Of a stretch of 64,000 nucleotides of DNA, positions 26,572 through 35,744 are shown piece after piece. Below the pieces are notes generated by a model that searched no databases, was not told where the DNA came from, and saw only the letters and a list, made by a program, of their open reading frames with translations. The stretch is from positions 56,710-120,709 of the forward strand of contig NZ_VSST01000016.1 in NCBI RefSeq assembly GCF_019402665.1, read 5' to 3'. The DNA is from Bradyrhizobium canariense (lineage in GTDB: Bacteria > Pseudomonadota > Alphaproteobacteria > Rhizobiales > Xanthobacteraceae). Each line of letters opens with the position of its first letter. Position 1 is the stretch's first letter. Made by a program: the position numbers and the translations under genes.

Positions 26572-27389
26572 GCGAGAATGCTCCGTTCGGTTCGATCTGT
26601 CGAACGGTGACGTTATTTGCCGAAGCTTGCCTGAAACGTGCGCATCCAAAACTTTTCATCACGCGCGGTGCGACGTCACATGAGTCAAACGCGTCACGCA
26701 CGTGGCGAGAGTGCGACTCGAAAGACACACCCTCGCCAAGATTTCGCCAAGCTGGAGTCGCCTCGCCATACATGAGTCGAATTGTCGCACGTGGAAAGAC
26801 GATGACGGGAGTCAATCCGGGGTTGAAAATCCCTCAATCTGCATGAAGCGCAGCACCGCCCAAAATAGCTGTAATCATACGGGGATGCGGAACTTTAGAA
26901 CCGCCAAGGTGCAAAACTAGTTCGAATTCCAAATCAACTGATGCGATTGAACATACAAAGAAACAACTCGAAACGAATCAACAGCATCAAGCACGTGTAG
27001 CAAACGCTTAGTTGCGCACGCTTGATCGGAAATCGGCAATTGTTACGGTCCTACTCAAGTGATTCTCGCCAGTTAGCGAGGAGATCGACAAAGTACAGTG
27101 GCGTTCGGACGCATGAGCAACTTGGCGCAACTGTTCTAGGTCGCTTTCTCAATCCGCTCCGCGAGGTGATCCGCAAGACACCCGCCGAGCCTCACGCAGT
27201 AAGCGTTCAGTATCGAGTCGAAGTAGCAGGCCTGCGAGACGCAGGCACTGAATGCGTAGGGCTGCCCGCGAATATCGAAACCATAATAACGGTTCGCGGG
27301 AAGGAATATCGTCAAACAGCACAGTTGCCGAGCCGGGCATCACAACAACCAACCGGCCGTAACAAGTGCGAAACAGGGGCGAAAAACTG
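26572..27389. other. 818-bp intergenic region, AT-richer, no convincing gene
   Basis: The stretch between the coiled-coil protein gene and ftcR is clearly less GC-rich than the rest of the window. The only longer frame (27022-27390, plus strand) has no family resemblance or codon pattern that persuades me. It must carry the ftcR promoter; a weak inverted repeat CTCGC-N6-GCGAG lies at 27065-27080. Confidence 0.5.
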
Positions 27390-28160
27390 ATGTATATTAT
27401 CGTTGATGATCGCGAGAGCGTCACGAACAGCTATGTCGGAGGGCTCGTTCGCGAAGGTGTATCGTCGATCGGCTTCTCCTCCGGAGAATTCTGGGACTGG
27501 CTGCAATCTGCGAGTGAATCGGATCTGGCCGCGGTGGACGCCTTCCTCCTCGGGGATTGCGACACCCGCGGAAGCCTGCCGCGGGCGATGCGCAAGCGCT
27601 CCTCGGCTCCCATCATCGCCATGAGCGGCCAGAAGATGCTCAAGAACACGCTGGAGCTCTTCGAATCGGGCGTCGACGACGTCGTCCACGTGCCGATTCA
27701 CCTCCGCGAGATCCTCGCCCGAACGGCCGCGATTGCGCGCCGCCGGGTCGGGGAACTGCCGCGGCCCTGCGAGACCAGGATCCAGGTCTTCTTCAACGGA
27801 CGTGACCCCGAGATAGCTGGCCACGCTCTCACCCTGCCCCGCCGCGAACTGCGCATTCTCGAATATATGGTCAGCAACCACGGCAAGTGGGTCACCAAGA
27901 CGCAGATCTTCAACGCGGTCTACGGCATCTTCGAAGCGACGTTCGACGAGAGCGTGATCGAGAGCCACGTCAGCAAGCTGCGCAAGAAACTCCGCGACCG
28001 CCTCGGCTTCGATGCGATCGTGGCCCGCCGTTACGTCGGGTACCGCCTCGACATCCCGGCCGGCGAAACCATCGACGTGCCGATGCAGGAGCTCGACGAG
28101 GTCGGCATCCTGCTGAACAGGGCGCATACCGCCCCAGTGGCGTATCCAGCCGGAAACTGA
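27390..28160 (+). CDS. ftcR: Flagellar master regulator FtcR/LafR, OmpR-type response regulator
   Basis: The 256-residue product has an N-terminal receiver-like domain (MYIIVDDRESVTNSYVGGL...) and a C-terminal OmpR-type winged helix (LPRRELRILEYMVSNHGKWV, FDESVIESHVSKLRKKL, VARRYVGYRLD). It matches FtcR, the class I flagellar regulator of Brucella and rhizobia, called LafR for Bradyrhizobium lateral flagella. The receiver lacks the usual phospho-acceptor aspartate: the position in DAFLLGDC is Gly55 with Asp56 beside it, and the usual KP lysine is Val101. The ATG at 27390 is preferred. It is a single gene, convergent with the flagellar operon it likely controls, and closed by a strong terminator. 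Confidence 0.9.
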   Translation: MYIIVDDRESVTNSYVGGLVREGVSSIGFSSGEFWDWLQSASESDLAAVDAFLLGDCDTRGSLPRAMRKRSSAPIIAMSGQKMLKNTLELFESGVDDVVHVPIHLREILARTAAIARRRVGELPRPCETRIQVFFNGRDPEIAGHALTLPRRELRILEYMVSNHGKWVTKTQIFNAVYGIFEATFDESVIESHVSKLRKKLRDRLGFDAIVARRYVGYRLDIPAGETIDVPMQELDEVGILLNRAHTAPVAYPAGN

Positions 28161-28185
28161 TCGGCAGGGCGCTGCCACGCAACCG

Positions 28186-28224
28186 ATAACGGCCTCTGCG
28201 AACCATCTTCGCAGAGGCCGTTAT
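28186..28224 (+). terminator. Perfect 17-bp hairpin terminator after ftcR
   Basis: A 17-base perfect inverted repeat (ATAACGGCCTCTGCGAA and its complement) with a five-base loop CCATC lies 26 bases after the ftcR stop. The arms begin with A/T and end with T/A, so it could work in both directions between the two convergent units, although no long U-tract follows. Confidence 0.8.
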
Positions 28225-28335
28225 AGTTTCGGCGACGTCAACGGCGAACAGAGCCGCGGCAGTACCGGCGCTGCGGCTCGCGTCTAAGTATAATTCTAGA
28301 GGCTCGCTTCCGATTCAATCAGAACCGATAATGCC

Positions 28336-28794
28336 CTAGGGCTTCTGCTGGAATTCTTCCTTCGACACGTAATTGAAGTCCTCGACAAGGACGTCCTGGA
28401 CGACTTCGGCCTGCATTCGCTCGTTGACACGCTGCTTGATGGCCGTCGTGAGGATGGAGAGGTCGTAACGAGCGAGTTTTCTGAAATCGAGGCGGTCGTC
28501 GGCATAGATCCTGCGGAAGGCTTCATCGACGACGAACGGCTCGGGCGGCACGTTGAGCTGGTGCATGGTTCGCGCCTCAACGGTGTAGACAAAGCGCGCG
28601 ACGATGTAGCCCTGAACGTTGCCACCCTCGACCATGGGCACGCTCAGCGCCCGCGTCTTCTGGTACTGCAGCCCGTCAAGGTATTCGTCCTTTGCCGGCA
28701 GCAGGCTGCCATTTTCCTTCCAATAGGCCACGGCGTAGCTCGTTCCCGCGGTGAGGATGCATACCCAGAGCCCGGCTAGCACGAGTCTGATCAT
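28336..28794 (-). CDS. Unknown membrane-anchored protein at the end of the flagellar operon
   Basis: The 152-residue product has one N-terminal membrane span (LVLAGLWVCILTAGTSYAVAYW) and a periplasmic domain with ARFVYTVEA, then RYDLSILTTAIKQRVNERMQAEVVQDVLVEDFNYV-type helix and strand. Its start overlaps the flgN-like stop by ATGA, so it is the last gene of the fliF-to-here unit. The single-span-plus-periplasmic layout with a closing helix and strand recalls FliL, but I see no clear FliL signature and a separate fliL is present at 48733. Function unknown, probably flagellar from context. Confidence 0.7.
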   Translation of the reverse strand: MIRLVLAGLWVCILTAGTSYAVAYWKENGSLLPAKDEYLDGLQYQKTRALSVPMVEGGNVQGYIVARFVYTVEARTMHQLNVPPEPFVVDEAFRRIYADDRLDFRKLARYDLSILTTAIKQRVNERMQAEVVQDVLVEDFNYVSKEEFQQKP

Positions 28795-29303
28795 TTTCCG
28801 TCCTGTGCTGCGCGACCGGTATAGGTGCCGTCCGACTCGGCGTCCTTGATGGCCTTGACTATGATGGTCGCGACCTCGCGCACCGCATCGTAATGCATTT
28901 CGAGGATGGAACGGTTTCGCTCGAGCTTCTCGCGCAGCCGCTGGATCTCCTCAGTGATCTCGACCTCGCCGCCGAGGTGCATTCGTGCCCGCATCAGGCG
29001 GACGAATTCCAGCATGCTCCGGCTCTTCCGGGCGCTGAACTCGTCGAAGTCGATTTTCTTGCCCGTCGCGAGCGCTGCCGTCTCCTCTTCGACGATGGCT
29101 TCGAGCCGGCGGATCGCGGCTAACAGGCCGCGTACCTCGTCCGATCTCGCCGGGTCCGCACCGTCGTTCGCCACCTCACCACCGACATTCGGCAGCAGGA
29201 CGGGCAACAGCCCATCGCCCGACACGGCTGCCATCGTCGTCGCCTCGGTGTCCACGGCCGGCTGTTCCATCACCATGGCCGCCGCGCCTTCTTGTGCCTG
29301 CAT
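28791..29303 (-). CDS. FlgN-like flagellar export chaperone (putative)
   Basis: The 170-residue protein has a low-complexity first 55 residues and then a helical domain. The segment LAAIRRLEAIVEEETAALATG...DFDEFSARKSRSMLEFVRLM fits the FlgN/FliT pattern (helix with an EE.ALA core, then a K.R.L.EL helix), followed by LREKLERNRSILEMHYDAV. FlgN chaperones FlgK and FlgL, both encoded upstream in the same operon. The ATG at 29303 with AAGGG upstream is preferred to a TTG six codons earlier. Assignment rests on pattern and context. Confidence 0.6.
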   Translation of the reverse strand: MQAQEGAAAMVMEQPAVDTEATTMAAVSGDGLLPVLLPNVGGEVANDGADPARSDEVRGLLAAIRRLEAIVEEETAALATGKKIDFDEFSARKSRSMLEFVRLMRARMHLGGEVEITEEIQRLREKLERNRSILEMHYDAVREVATIIVKAIKDAESDGTYTGRAAQDGK

Positions 29304-29345
29304 AGGAAAGTCACCCTTCAACTTCTGTCATCCATTCCCGGATCG

Positions 29346-29825
29346 TCATCCGGCCTTGCCCGTAGCATCCGGCCCCGCCGGATGCGCGGCGGCGAGCTGC
29401 TTGGCAATGCCAATGCCCTTGCCCTTTGCCAGCTGAGCACCAAGTTGCTCCGCCAGCATCGACTTCCAGACGCCGCCGGCCGTGCCTTTTCCAAAGACCT
29501 CCTCCGACTCCTTCGGCAACATCGTCTCGACGAAGGTCTGGAGGATGAAGGCCTCGAACTTGCGGTACACCTCGCCGGATGCCGGCGCCTTGATCACCTG
29601 CACCGGCGCTCCGTTCACCGCACCCGACTGCGGTTCCGAAAGCTTCGTCGCGGATTGATCGGCAGCCGCCGCCTTGGCCTTGCCGACCTCCGCATCCATC
29701 GTGGCGGCGAAATCCGTGTCCGATGATTTGAGCGCGTCGAGCTTCGCTGTGGCCGCGCGCTGCGTCACGGGATCGGCGGCGTCGAGGACGTCGAGAACGA
29801 GGTCGGGTGTCGCGGTCACGATCAT
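29346..29825 (-). CDS. flgJ: Rod-binding protein, FlgJ N-terminal domain-like
   Basis: The 159-residue product has, from about residue 85, the rod-binding pattern FEAFILQTFVETMLP with SEEVFGKGTAGGVWKSMLAEQLG, as in the N-terminal half of FlgJ. The muramidase half is absent, as usual in alphaproteobacteria, where a separate lytic transglycosylase (38601-39182 here) would cut peptidoglycan for the rod. The ATG at 29825 overlaps the upstream fliJ-like stop by ATGA. The first 75 residues are of low complexity. Confidence 0.75.
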   Translation of the reverse strand: MIVTATPDLVLDVLDAADPVTQRAATAKLDALKSSDTDFAATMDAEVGKAKAAAADQSATKLSEPQSGAVNGAPVQVIKAPASGEVYRKFEAFILQTFVETMLPKESEEVFGKGTAGGVWKSMLAEQLGAQLAKGKGIGIAKQLAAAHPAGPDATGKAG

Positions 29826-30241
29826 GTCTTGGTCCGATTGGCTGGCCGTGGCGTCCACTCGCGCACGGTGAGGCTTGTTCCCGTCATCTCCTCGAGCGAT
29901 CGCTTCTCGACGTCGCGAAGCTTGTCCGCGAGCGCCGCCTTCGCGACCTGCTCGAACTGCTTCACACGGCGGCTCTCCGCGCGAACCTGGTCGAGCTGCT
30001 GCGAGGCCTGGGCCTGAATCGCGCGCGCGCCGACGCTGGTTCTGGTCAGGCGCCGCGCGATCGATTCGCTCGATGATCCCGCCGGCGGCTTCCCCTCGTT
30101 GAGAGTTCCGACCAGCCATTCCTGTTCGTCCTGCAAGCTGCGCTCCTGCTGCCGCAGCTGCGCGAGCTGCCACTCTGACAACCGGAGCTGGAGCTTCACG
30201 AGCGAGACCATCCGGCCGAGCTTGTCCGCGCGCGACGTCAT
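29822..30241 (-). CDS. fliJ: FliJ-like flagellar export protein (putative)
   Basis: The 139-residue, strongly helical, charged product (RADKLGRMVSLVKLQLRLSE, then LAQLRQQERSLQDEQEWLV, later VRAESRRVKQFEQVAKAALA) forms a long antiparallel coiled coil as expected for FliJ, the stalk-like subunit of the export ATPase. FliJ proteins are weakly conserved, so the call relies on length, coiled coil and position between fliR and the rod-binding gene. fliI itself lies apart at 60813. The start at 30241 is the ATG five bases after the fliR stop. Confidence 0.6.
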   Translation of the reverse strand: MTSRADKLGRMVSLVKLQLRLSEWQLAQLRQQERSLQDEQEWLVGTLNEGKPPAGSSSESIARRLTRTSVGARAIQAQASQQLDQVRAESRRVKQFEQVAKAALADKLRDVEKRSLEEMTGTSLTVREWTPRPANRTKT

Positions 30242-30246
30242 GGCGA

Positions 30247-30999
30247 TTACTCCGCCAGCCACGATGAGACGCCGAGCATGAATTGCCTCAGGAGCTCGTC
30301 GCTGGTGAGGTAGAGCAGCAGGAAGCCGCCGAACAGCACGAAGGGCACCGAGATGAAATAGACCGGAATCGCCGGCGTCAGCTTGTTGATCAGGCCGACC
30401 GCCAGGTTGACGACGACCGAATAGACGATGAAAGGGCTGGCGATCCGCAGCGTCAGCACGAATGCCTCCGATAGCCGGCCGACGAGCTGGTCGAGCGGCA
30501 TGCTGCCGCCGAGCCGGTCGCCGGGATGCCAGACGTCGTAGGAGTTCATCAGCCCGCGCAGGACCTGCCAGTGCTGGTCGGTCATGAAGAACAGCGTCGT
30601 GACCGACGTCATGATCAGCGGCACCAGGGCCGGCGCCGGATCGGTGTCGCCGACCGGCGTCCCCGGGATGTTGCTCAGCCCGATCGCGCTGGCCATCACG
30701 GTGGCCATGGTCTGGAGTGCGAGAAAGAACACGCGACCGCCGAGCCCGATGACGGCACCGACCACGAGTTCGGAGCAGATCAGGAGCGCGAGCGTCAGCG
30801 GCGCCGCGTTGTCCGTGAGAGGTTTCAGGACGGCGGCCAGGATCGGCGTCAGTGCGAACGTCGTCACCAGCGCAACGAACAAGCGGACCTGGGCCGGAAC
30901 ATTGACGCTGGAATAGCCGGGGACCAGCATCAGGCAGGCACCGATGCGGCAGAACACGATGAACGTCACCAGCACGCTGTCGGTGAGGCCGCTGATCAC
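30247..30999 (-). CDS. fliR: Flagellar export gate protein FliR
   Basis: The 250-residue protein has about six hydrophobic segments with the FliR pattern ([40 protein letters not shown] and [20 protein letters not shown], then [20 protein letters not shown]). FliR forms the export gate core with FliP and FliQ. The GTG start at 30999 overlaps the flhA stop (GTGA). Confidence 0.93.
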   Translation of the reverse strand: MISGLTDSVLVTFIVFCRIGACLMLVPGYSSVNVPAQVRLFVALVTTFALTPILAAVLKPLTDNAAPLTLALLICSELVVGAVIGLGGRVFFLALQTMATVMASAIGLSNIPGTPVGDTDPAPALVPLIMTSVTTLFFMTDQHWQVLRGLMNSYDVWHPGDRLGGSMPLDQLVGRLSEAFVLTLRIASPFIVYSVVVNLAVGLINKLTPAIPVYFISVPFVLFGGFLLLYLTSDELLRQFMLGVSSWLAE

Positions 31000-33077
31000 G
31001 ATATGGCTCCGAGGGCCCTGATTTCGGTGCTGCGCGCGACTTCGACATGCGACAGGATCGGCAGTGTCGGAAAGACCCGCTCCAGGATCATCCGGACGTA
31101 GGGACGCGCTTCCGGGGTCACGGCCAGCACCACGCTGGTGCCGTTCTCGGTGAACTTGCGGATCGCGGCGCTGGCTTCGGTCGCGAACTGCTCGATCAGG
31201 CGCGGATCGGCGTCGAATTCGACGACGTCGCCCTTGGCGTCGCGCTTCAAGCTCTGGTGGAACGCGAGATCCCAGCGGTTGCCGAGACGGACGACGTTGA
31301 GCACGCCGTTGTCGGAGAGATCGCCGCAAATCTGCTGGGCAAGACGCGTACGCACATGCTCTGCCACCTGCTCGGAGCGCCGCACATGAGGCGCGATCTC
31401 GGCGATGGCTTCGAGGATCAGATGCAGGTTGCGGATCGACACGCGCTCGGCCAGCAGGATCTTCAGAATCGCCAGCAGCCCCGAATACGATATCTGCGAC
31501 GGGCAGAGATCCTCGACCAGGCGCTTGTATTCGGGATCGAGCCGGTCGAGCAGGCCGCGCATGTCCTTGTAGGACAGCAGCTGGGCGAGGTTGGCCCTGA
31601 TCACTTCGCTCAGATGCGTGAGCAGCACCGACAGATTGTCGACCGGCTTGCAGCCCTGACGCTTGACCTCGTCGGTGAACGCGTCCGTCACCCACAGCGC
31701 CTTCATGCCGAAGGCCGGCTCGATCACCTCTTCGCCGGGAACGTCGGGCTTGCCGTCCTTGTCGACGAGGACCAGCACTTCTCCGAGCCGGAGTTCGCCC
31801 TGGGCGACGCGGGTGTCGTGGATCCGGATCTGGTATCCCTTGGGATCGATCGACAGATTGTCGGTGAGCTTGATCTCGGGAACCACGAAGCCGTACTGCT
31901 TGGCGAACTTCTTGCGGATCTTGGCCACGCGATGCGCCAGTTCGTTGCGCGAGCCCAGCAGATGCACCGAGAGGTGACCGCCGAGCGCCAGCTCGATCTC
32001 CGCGGTCTTGAGCGATTCCTTGACGGATTCCTTGGCATCGACCTGGGCGCGTTCGTCGGCCTTGCGCGCATCTTCCTTCTGCTTCAGGGCTGCCTGCCGC
32101 CTCGGCAGCGAATACCCGACGAAGGCCATGACGCCGCCGAGCAGCAGGAAGGGCGCCGTCGGCAGCCCCGGCATCAAGGCGAGCACGAACATCATCAACG
32201 CGGCGGCCGACACCGCGCGCGGATAGCCGCCGAGCTGCCGCAACACGGCCTGCTCGGCCGAACCCCGGGTGCCGCCCCTCGAGACGAGCAGGCCCGCCGA
32301 CAGGGACACGATCAGCGCCGGCATCTGCGTTACCAGACCGTCGCCCACGGACAGCTTGGTGTAGACGTCGGCGGCGCGTGCCAGCGTCAACCCGTGATGC
32401 GTCACGCCGATGATGATACCGCCGAAAATGTTGATCGCGGTGATGATCAAACCGGCGACGGCGTCGCCGCGAACGAATTTCGAGGCACCGTCCATGGCGC
32501 CGAAGAACGCGCTCTCCTCTTCCAGCTCGCGGCGCCGGCGCTGGGCTTCCTTGTCGTCGATCAGGCCCGCGGACAGATCCGCGTCGATCGCCATCTGCTT
32601 GCCGGGGATGGCATCCAGAGTGAAACGGGCGCCGACTTCGGCGATACGCGTCGCGCCCTTGGTGATCACGACGAAGTTCACCGTGACCAGAATCGCGAAA
32701 ATGATCAGGCCGATGACGAAGTCGCCGCCCATGACGAACTTCGAGAAACCGGCAACGACATGGCCCGCGGCGTTTTCCCCCTCCCCGCCGCGCGACAGGA
32801 TGAGACGGGTCGTTGCGACGTTGAGCGCAAGCCGCAGGATCGTCGCGATCAGGAGCACGGTCGGGAAGGCAGAAAAATCAAGCGGCCGCTGGATCCACAG
32901 TGCGACCATCAGGATCAGTGCCGAGAGCGCGATCGAGAACGCGAGGCCGAGATCGATCAGGATCGGCGGTATGGGCAGGAACAGGATCGTGAGCATGGCC
33001 ACGATGCCGCCTGCGAAAAAGGCATCGGCGCCCAATCGTCGCGGGGTCGGCAGGCTAGCGGCTAACGTATCGGACAT
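30996..33077 (-). CDS. flhA: Flagellar export gate protein FlhA
   Basis: The 693-residue protein has an eight-span N-terminal membrane half ([20 protein letters not shown] at the first spans), the conserved cytoplasmic loop with [20 protein letters not shown] near residue 150, and a roughly 340-residue cytoplasmic nonamer-ring domain ([24 protein letters not shown] region, then [14 protein letters not shown]). Length is standard. It lies between fliQ and fliR in the usual rhizobial order. Confidence 0.96.
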   Translation of the reverse strand: MSDTLAASLPTPRRLGADAFFAGGIVAMLTILFLPIPPILIDLGLAFSIALSALILMVALWIQRPLDFSAFPTVLLIATILRLALNVATTRLILSRGGEGENAAGHVVAGFSKFVMGGDFVIGLIIFAILVTVNFVVITKGATRIAEVGARFTLDAIPGKQMAIDADLSAGLIDDKEAQRRRRELEEESAFFGAMDGASKFVRGDAVAGLIITAINIFGGIIIGVTHHGLTLARAADVYTKLSVGDGLVTQMPALIVSLSAGLLVSRGGTRGSAEQAVLRQLGGYPRAVSAAALMMFVLALMPGLPTAPFLLLGGVMAFVGYSLPRRQAALKQKEDARKADERAQVDAKESVKESLKTAEIELALGGHLSVHLLGSRNELAHRVAKIRKKFAKQYGFVVPEIKLTDNLSIDPKGYQIRIHDTRVAQGELRLGEVLVLVDKDGKPDVPGEEVIEPAFGMKALWVTDAFTDEVKRQGCKPVDNLSVLLTHLSEVIRANLAQLLSYKDMRGLLDRLDPEYKRLVEDLCPSQISYSGLLAILKILLAERVSIRNLHLILEAIAEIAPHVRRSEQVAEHVRTRLAQQICGDLSDNGVLNVVRLGNRWDLAFHQSLKRDAKGDVVEFDADPRLIEQFATEASAAIRKFTENGTSVVLAVTPEARPYVRMILERVFPTLPILSHVEVARSTEIRALGAIS

Positions 33078-33174
33078 GGGTCACCGGCAGAGGATCCGGC
33101 CCGTAATCTGCCGTGCAAAGCTTACGCGGGGGTGGTGGTGGCAGGGGCGGCAGAGGCGGCCGGGACCGTCCGGA

Positions 33175-33441
33175 TCAGAAGCCGTGCTCGATGTGCGAAT
33201 AGACCATCTCGGTGAAGGTGGAGAGATGGGCTCCGATGAAGGAACCGGAGACGGCAACGACCACGAGAATGACGATGATCTTCGGAACGAAGGTCAGCGT
33301 CACCTCCTGGATCTGGGTCAGCGCCTGGATCAGCGCGATGATGGTGCCGACCAGCATCGCGGCACCGACGGCAGGCCCGGAGGCGACGATGATGGTCCAG
33401 ATCGCCGCCTGGACGATGTCGAGAGCATCCCGTTCGTTCAT
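33175..33441 (-). CDS. fliQ: Flagellar export gate protein FliQ
   Basis: The 88-residue protein has two membrane spans (AAIWTIIVASGPAVGAAMLV and KIIVILVVVAVSGSFIGAHL) separated by the family loop IALIQALTQIQEVTLTFVPK. It is a gate subunit with FliP and FliR. Its start overlaps the flgD stop by ATGA. A 97-base gap separates it from flhA. Confidence 0.95.
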   Translation of the reverse strand: MNERDALDIVQAAIWTIIVASGPAVGAAMLVGTIIALIQALTQIQEVTLTFVPKIIVILVVVAVSGSFIGAHLSTFTEMVYSHIEHGF

Positions 33442-33860
33442 GACTGGCTGATCGTGAGACCGGGGCCGATCGCGACTTTCGTGCCGTTCTCGAGCGTCGC
33501 GACGGAGCCGTCGCTGTTGATGGAGATCGAAGCGACCTTGCCGCTGAAGCTCGCTCCGGTCGCGTCCGTGAAGCTGACGGTCTTTCCGATCAGCCCGTCG
33601 GCCTGCGACAGCGACTGCGAAGACAGCAGAGCGTCGAGCTTGGTATTGGTCTGCATCGCCTGCTCGACCGACGAGAGCTGCGCAAACTGGCTCATATATT
33701 GCGAGGTATCCATCGGATTGGTCGGATCCTGGTTTTTCATCTCCGCGATGAGGAGCTGAAGAAACGTGTTGTAGTCGACGCCGGTGCTCGACTTCGGCGT
33801 CGTCGAGCTGGTCGAACTGGACGACTTGCTGGTGCTATCGGTCGCGCTGGTGACGTTCAT
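33438..33860 (-). CDS. flgD: Hook-capping protein FlgD (short form)
   Basis: The 140-residue product has a Ser/Thr-rich first 27 residues and then the FlgD signature YNTFLQLLIAEMKNQDPTNP with FAQLSSVEQAMQTN, followed by a reduced beta domain with SFTDATGASFSGKVASI. FlgD caps the growing hook. It is much shorter than the enterobacterial protein (about 230) because the C-terminal domains are missing, as is normal in rhizobia. Confidence 0.93.
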   Translation of the reverse strand: MNVTSATDSTSKSSSSTSSTTPKSSTGVDYNTFLQLLIAEMKNQDPTNPMDTSQYMSQFAQLSSVEQAMQTNTKLDALLSSQSLSQADGLIGKTVSFTDATGASFSGKVASISINSDGSVATLENGTKVAIGPGLTISQS

Positions 33861-33872
33861 GTAGTTCTCCTG

Positions 33873-34283
33873 TCAGGCAGCCTCGAATGGGGAATCGATC
33901 GTGGCGCCGGCCAGGATGGCCTGCTCCACTGGAAACAGTGCCCGGATCCGCTTGAGCGCCTCGAAGTAACGGGTCGCTCCGACCAGGTCGTCGACCGTGC
34001 CAAGCCCGACCAGCATCTCCTGGCTCTCGCACACCGCGAGCAGGGCGGCGTGATGCTGCGCGTAGAGAGCCGAAGCATCGCGGACGTCGGTCGGATTCAT
34101 CAGCATGAGCTGGACGATGAAATAGAGCTGCCGCAGCGCCGTGGTGGCGTCGGAGGCCTGCATGATCTGCCCTTCGAGCAGGAACATCACGTCGTTGACG
34201 AGCTCGACGGAGACCTTGCGGTCCACGCGCAGCACCGCGCCGTTGATGTAGACCCGTTCGCCCGCACGCAAGGATATCTTCAT
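33873..34283 (-). CDS. flbT: Flagellin synthesis regulator FlbT
   Basis: The 136-residue product starts MKISLRAGERVYINGAVLRV and contains FLLEGQIMQASDATTALRQL, characteristic of FlbT. In Caulobacter FlbT binds the 5' leader of flagellin mRNA and controls its decay; in Bradyrhizobium the lateral FlbT is reported, from memory, as a positive regulator. The ATG at 34283 shares a base with the flaF stop (TGATG). A conserved structured leader on both flagellin genes in this window (46556-46638 and 47732-47820) is a natural target. Confidence 0.94.
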   Translation of the reverse strand: MKISLRAGERVYINGAVLRVDRKVSVELVNDVMFLLEGQIMQASDATTALRQLYFIVQLMLMNPTDVRDASALYAQHHAALLAVCESQEMLVGLGTVDDLVGATRYFEALKRIRALFPVEQAILAGATIDSPFEAA

Positions 34284-34627
34284 CAAAGTGCGTCTCGGAT
34301 CAGGCGGTTGATTTCGATGAGCTGGATAACGTCGTTCGACTTTTCTTCACGAAGGCGGTCGGCTTCCTTGACCACCCACAGGCCGATCGAGATGATGTCG
34401 GCGCGCAGCTTTTCCGGAAGTCCGTTTTCCGGATGCGCGAGATCCTCGATGAAGATCGTCCACAGCCGCCGCACATAGAGCAGGCTCTCGACCAGATCCT
34501 CGAGGCTGAAGCGGTCCGACTGGATCCGCTCGAGCCGGTCGATGCCGAGGCTGAGCGCCTGCCGCTCGCGGCCCCGCGCCTCATAGCCGCTCTCGTCGAC
34601 GACCGATTCATAGGCTTCAAACGTCAT
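34283..34627 (-). CDS. flaF: Flagellin biosynthesis regulator FlaF
   Basis: The 114-residue helical product (YESVVDESGYEARGRERQAL, LLYVRRLWTIFIEDLAHPEN, LRADIISIGLWVVKEADRLR) matches FlaF, which works with FlbT to allow flagellin production and export in alphaproteobacteria. I chose the ATG at 34627; the upstream extension is arginine/serine-rich noise. It lies between flgL and flbT, the usual rhizobial order. Confidence 0.92.
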   Translation of the reverse strand: MTFEAYESVVDESGYEARGRERQALSLGIDRLERIQSDRFSLEDLVESLLYVRRLWTIFIEDLAHPENGLPEKLRADIISIGLWVVKEADRLREEKSNDVIQLIEINRLIRDAL

Positions 34628-34694
34628 CAGGACAACTCTGCGCAGGAGACCGAACAACAAGACAAGGGTTACGCGCCTTACGAAGGAGCTGGAC

Positions 34695-35741
34695 TCAGAG
34701 ATAGTTGATGAGGCTGATCTTCTGGAGCTGCGAGGTGAGCGCAAGCGCCGTCTGGATCTGCGTCTGCAAGGTGTTGACCCTCACGGAGGCTTCCGTCGGA
34801 TCGACCTTCTCTATACCGACGATCTGATTGTTCAGAATATCCTGCTGCGTCTTGAGCTTGTCGGTTGCGGAGGTGATCCGCTGCTGGACCGTGCCGATGT
34901 CGCCGCCGAGGGTCGCAAGGTCAGTGATGGCGTTTCCGACAAGGCCGATGGCTTTATCCACGACGACCTGGAACGTCGCTTGGTCCAGGTTCGCGTTCCC
35001 GAGATCTGCCATCATGGTGTAGGCCTCGGCGAGCTTGCGGAAGCCTGTCTGATTGGCGCTGACGGAGGTATCGGCGATCTCGGTCGTGGAGATACGGCTT
35101 TGCATCACCTGGTCGGTCGCCGATGACCAATTCGTGTTCCAGGCCGGGCTCGCGAACTCGGCATCGAAGGTGGTGTCGAGGAAGGTCTGCATCTGGCCAG
35201 GAGTGATGGTGTTCACGCTGGGCGATGATTGCGAGAAGCCGAAGGTCGCAAGGAAGTCGGCGTCGACCTGGTTCTTGCTGGCCGAGCCCGCGGTGTAGGC
35301 CGTGATCGGCGTGTTCTGCGTGTTGATGCCCGCAAAGAGTGACGAGCCGTTATAGGAGACGTTCAGCGCGCCAATCAGATCCTGGAGGTTGGAGGACGCA
35401 GGTGGCAGGATGATGCGCCCGCCGCCGTCGGTACTGCGCGCCGCGATCAGGTCCTTGAGGAAGTCCGTCGCGGTCGATCCAAGCTGGGTGATCCGGCTCT
35501 GCGTGATGTCCAGTCGCCCCGCGACGAGCCCATTGGTATCGACGAGCTGATCGGCGAAGCTCAAATCCGCCCGCAGGGTGACGTCGCCTCCCGTCGTGGC
35601 ACCAAGCTCGAGGCCGACATCGGCGAAGCGGCCGGTGGTGGCTTCCTTCGAAGCCTTGGCCAGCGCGGCCTGATTGTTTGTAATCGAGGACCTCAACGAC
35701 GAAGACAGCATCAAGGTCGAGATGTAATTCGCGCTCATCAT
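34695..35741 (-). CDS. flgL: Hook-filament junction protein FlgL
   Basis: The 348-residue product has flagellin-like N- and C-terminal helical regions (MLSSSLRSSITNNQAALAKA, then ATTGRFADVGLELGATTGGD; C-terminal VRVNTLQTQIQTALALTSQL). It is 4 bases from flgK and follows it in order. FlgL joins the hook to the filament. The spacing to flaF is 67 bases. Confidence 0.93.
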   Translation of the reverse strand: MMSANYISTLMLSSSLRSSITNNQAALAKASKEATTGRFADVGLELGATTGGDVTLRADLSFADQLVDTNGLVAGRLDITQSRITQLGSTATDFLKDLIAARSTDGGGRIILPPASSNLQDLIGALNVSYNGSSLFAGINTQNTPITAYTAGSASKNQVDADFLATFGFSQSSPSVNTITPGQMQTFLDTTFDAEFASPAWNTNWSSATDQVMQSRISTTEIADTSVSANQTGFRKLAEAYTMMADLGNANLDQATFQVVVDKAIGLVGNAITDLATLGGDIGTVQQRITSATDKLKTQQDILNNQIVGIEKVDPTEASVRVNTLQTQIQTALALTSQLQKISLINYL

Positions 35742-35744
35742 GGC

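Noticed and set aside
27022..27390. A 122-codon frame before ftcR
   Set aside because: No family pattern and no good ribosome binding site; lies in AT-richer intergenic DNA.
31047..33065. A 672-codon open frame antisense to flhA
   Set aside because: High GC removes stops from antisense frames; the minus frame is unmistakably FlhA, and the antisense product is Arg/His/Asp-rich with no family pattern.
33438..33860. flgD as a truncated pseudogene
   Set aside because: The short form with intact N-terminal signature is normal in rhizobial flagellar systems.
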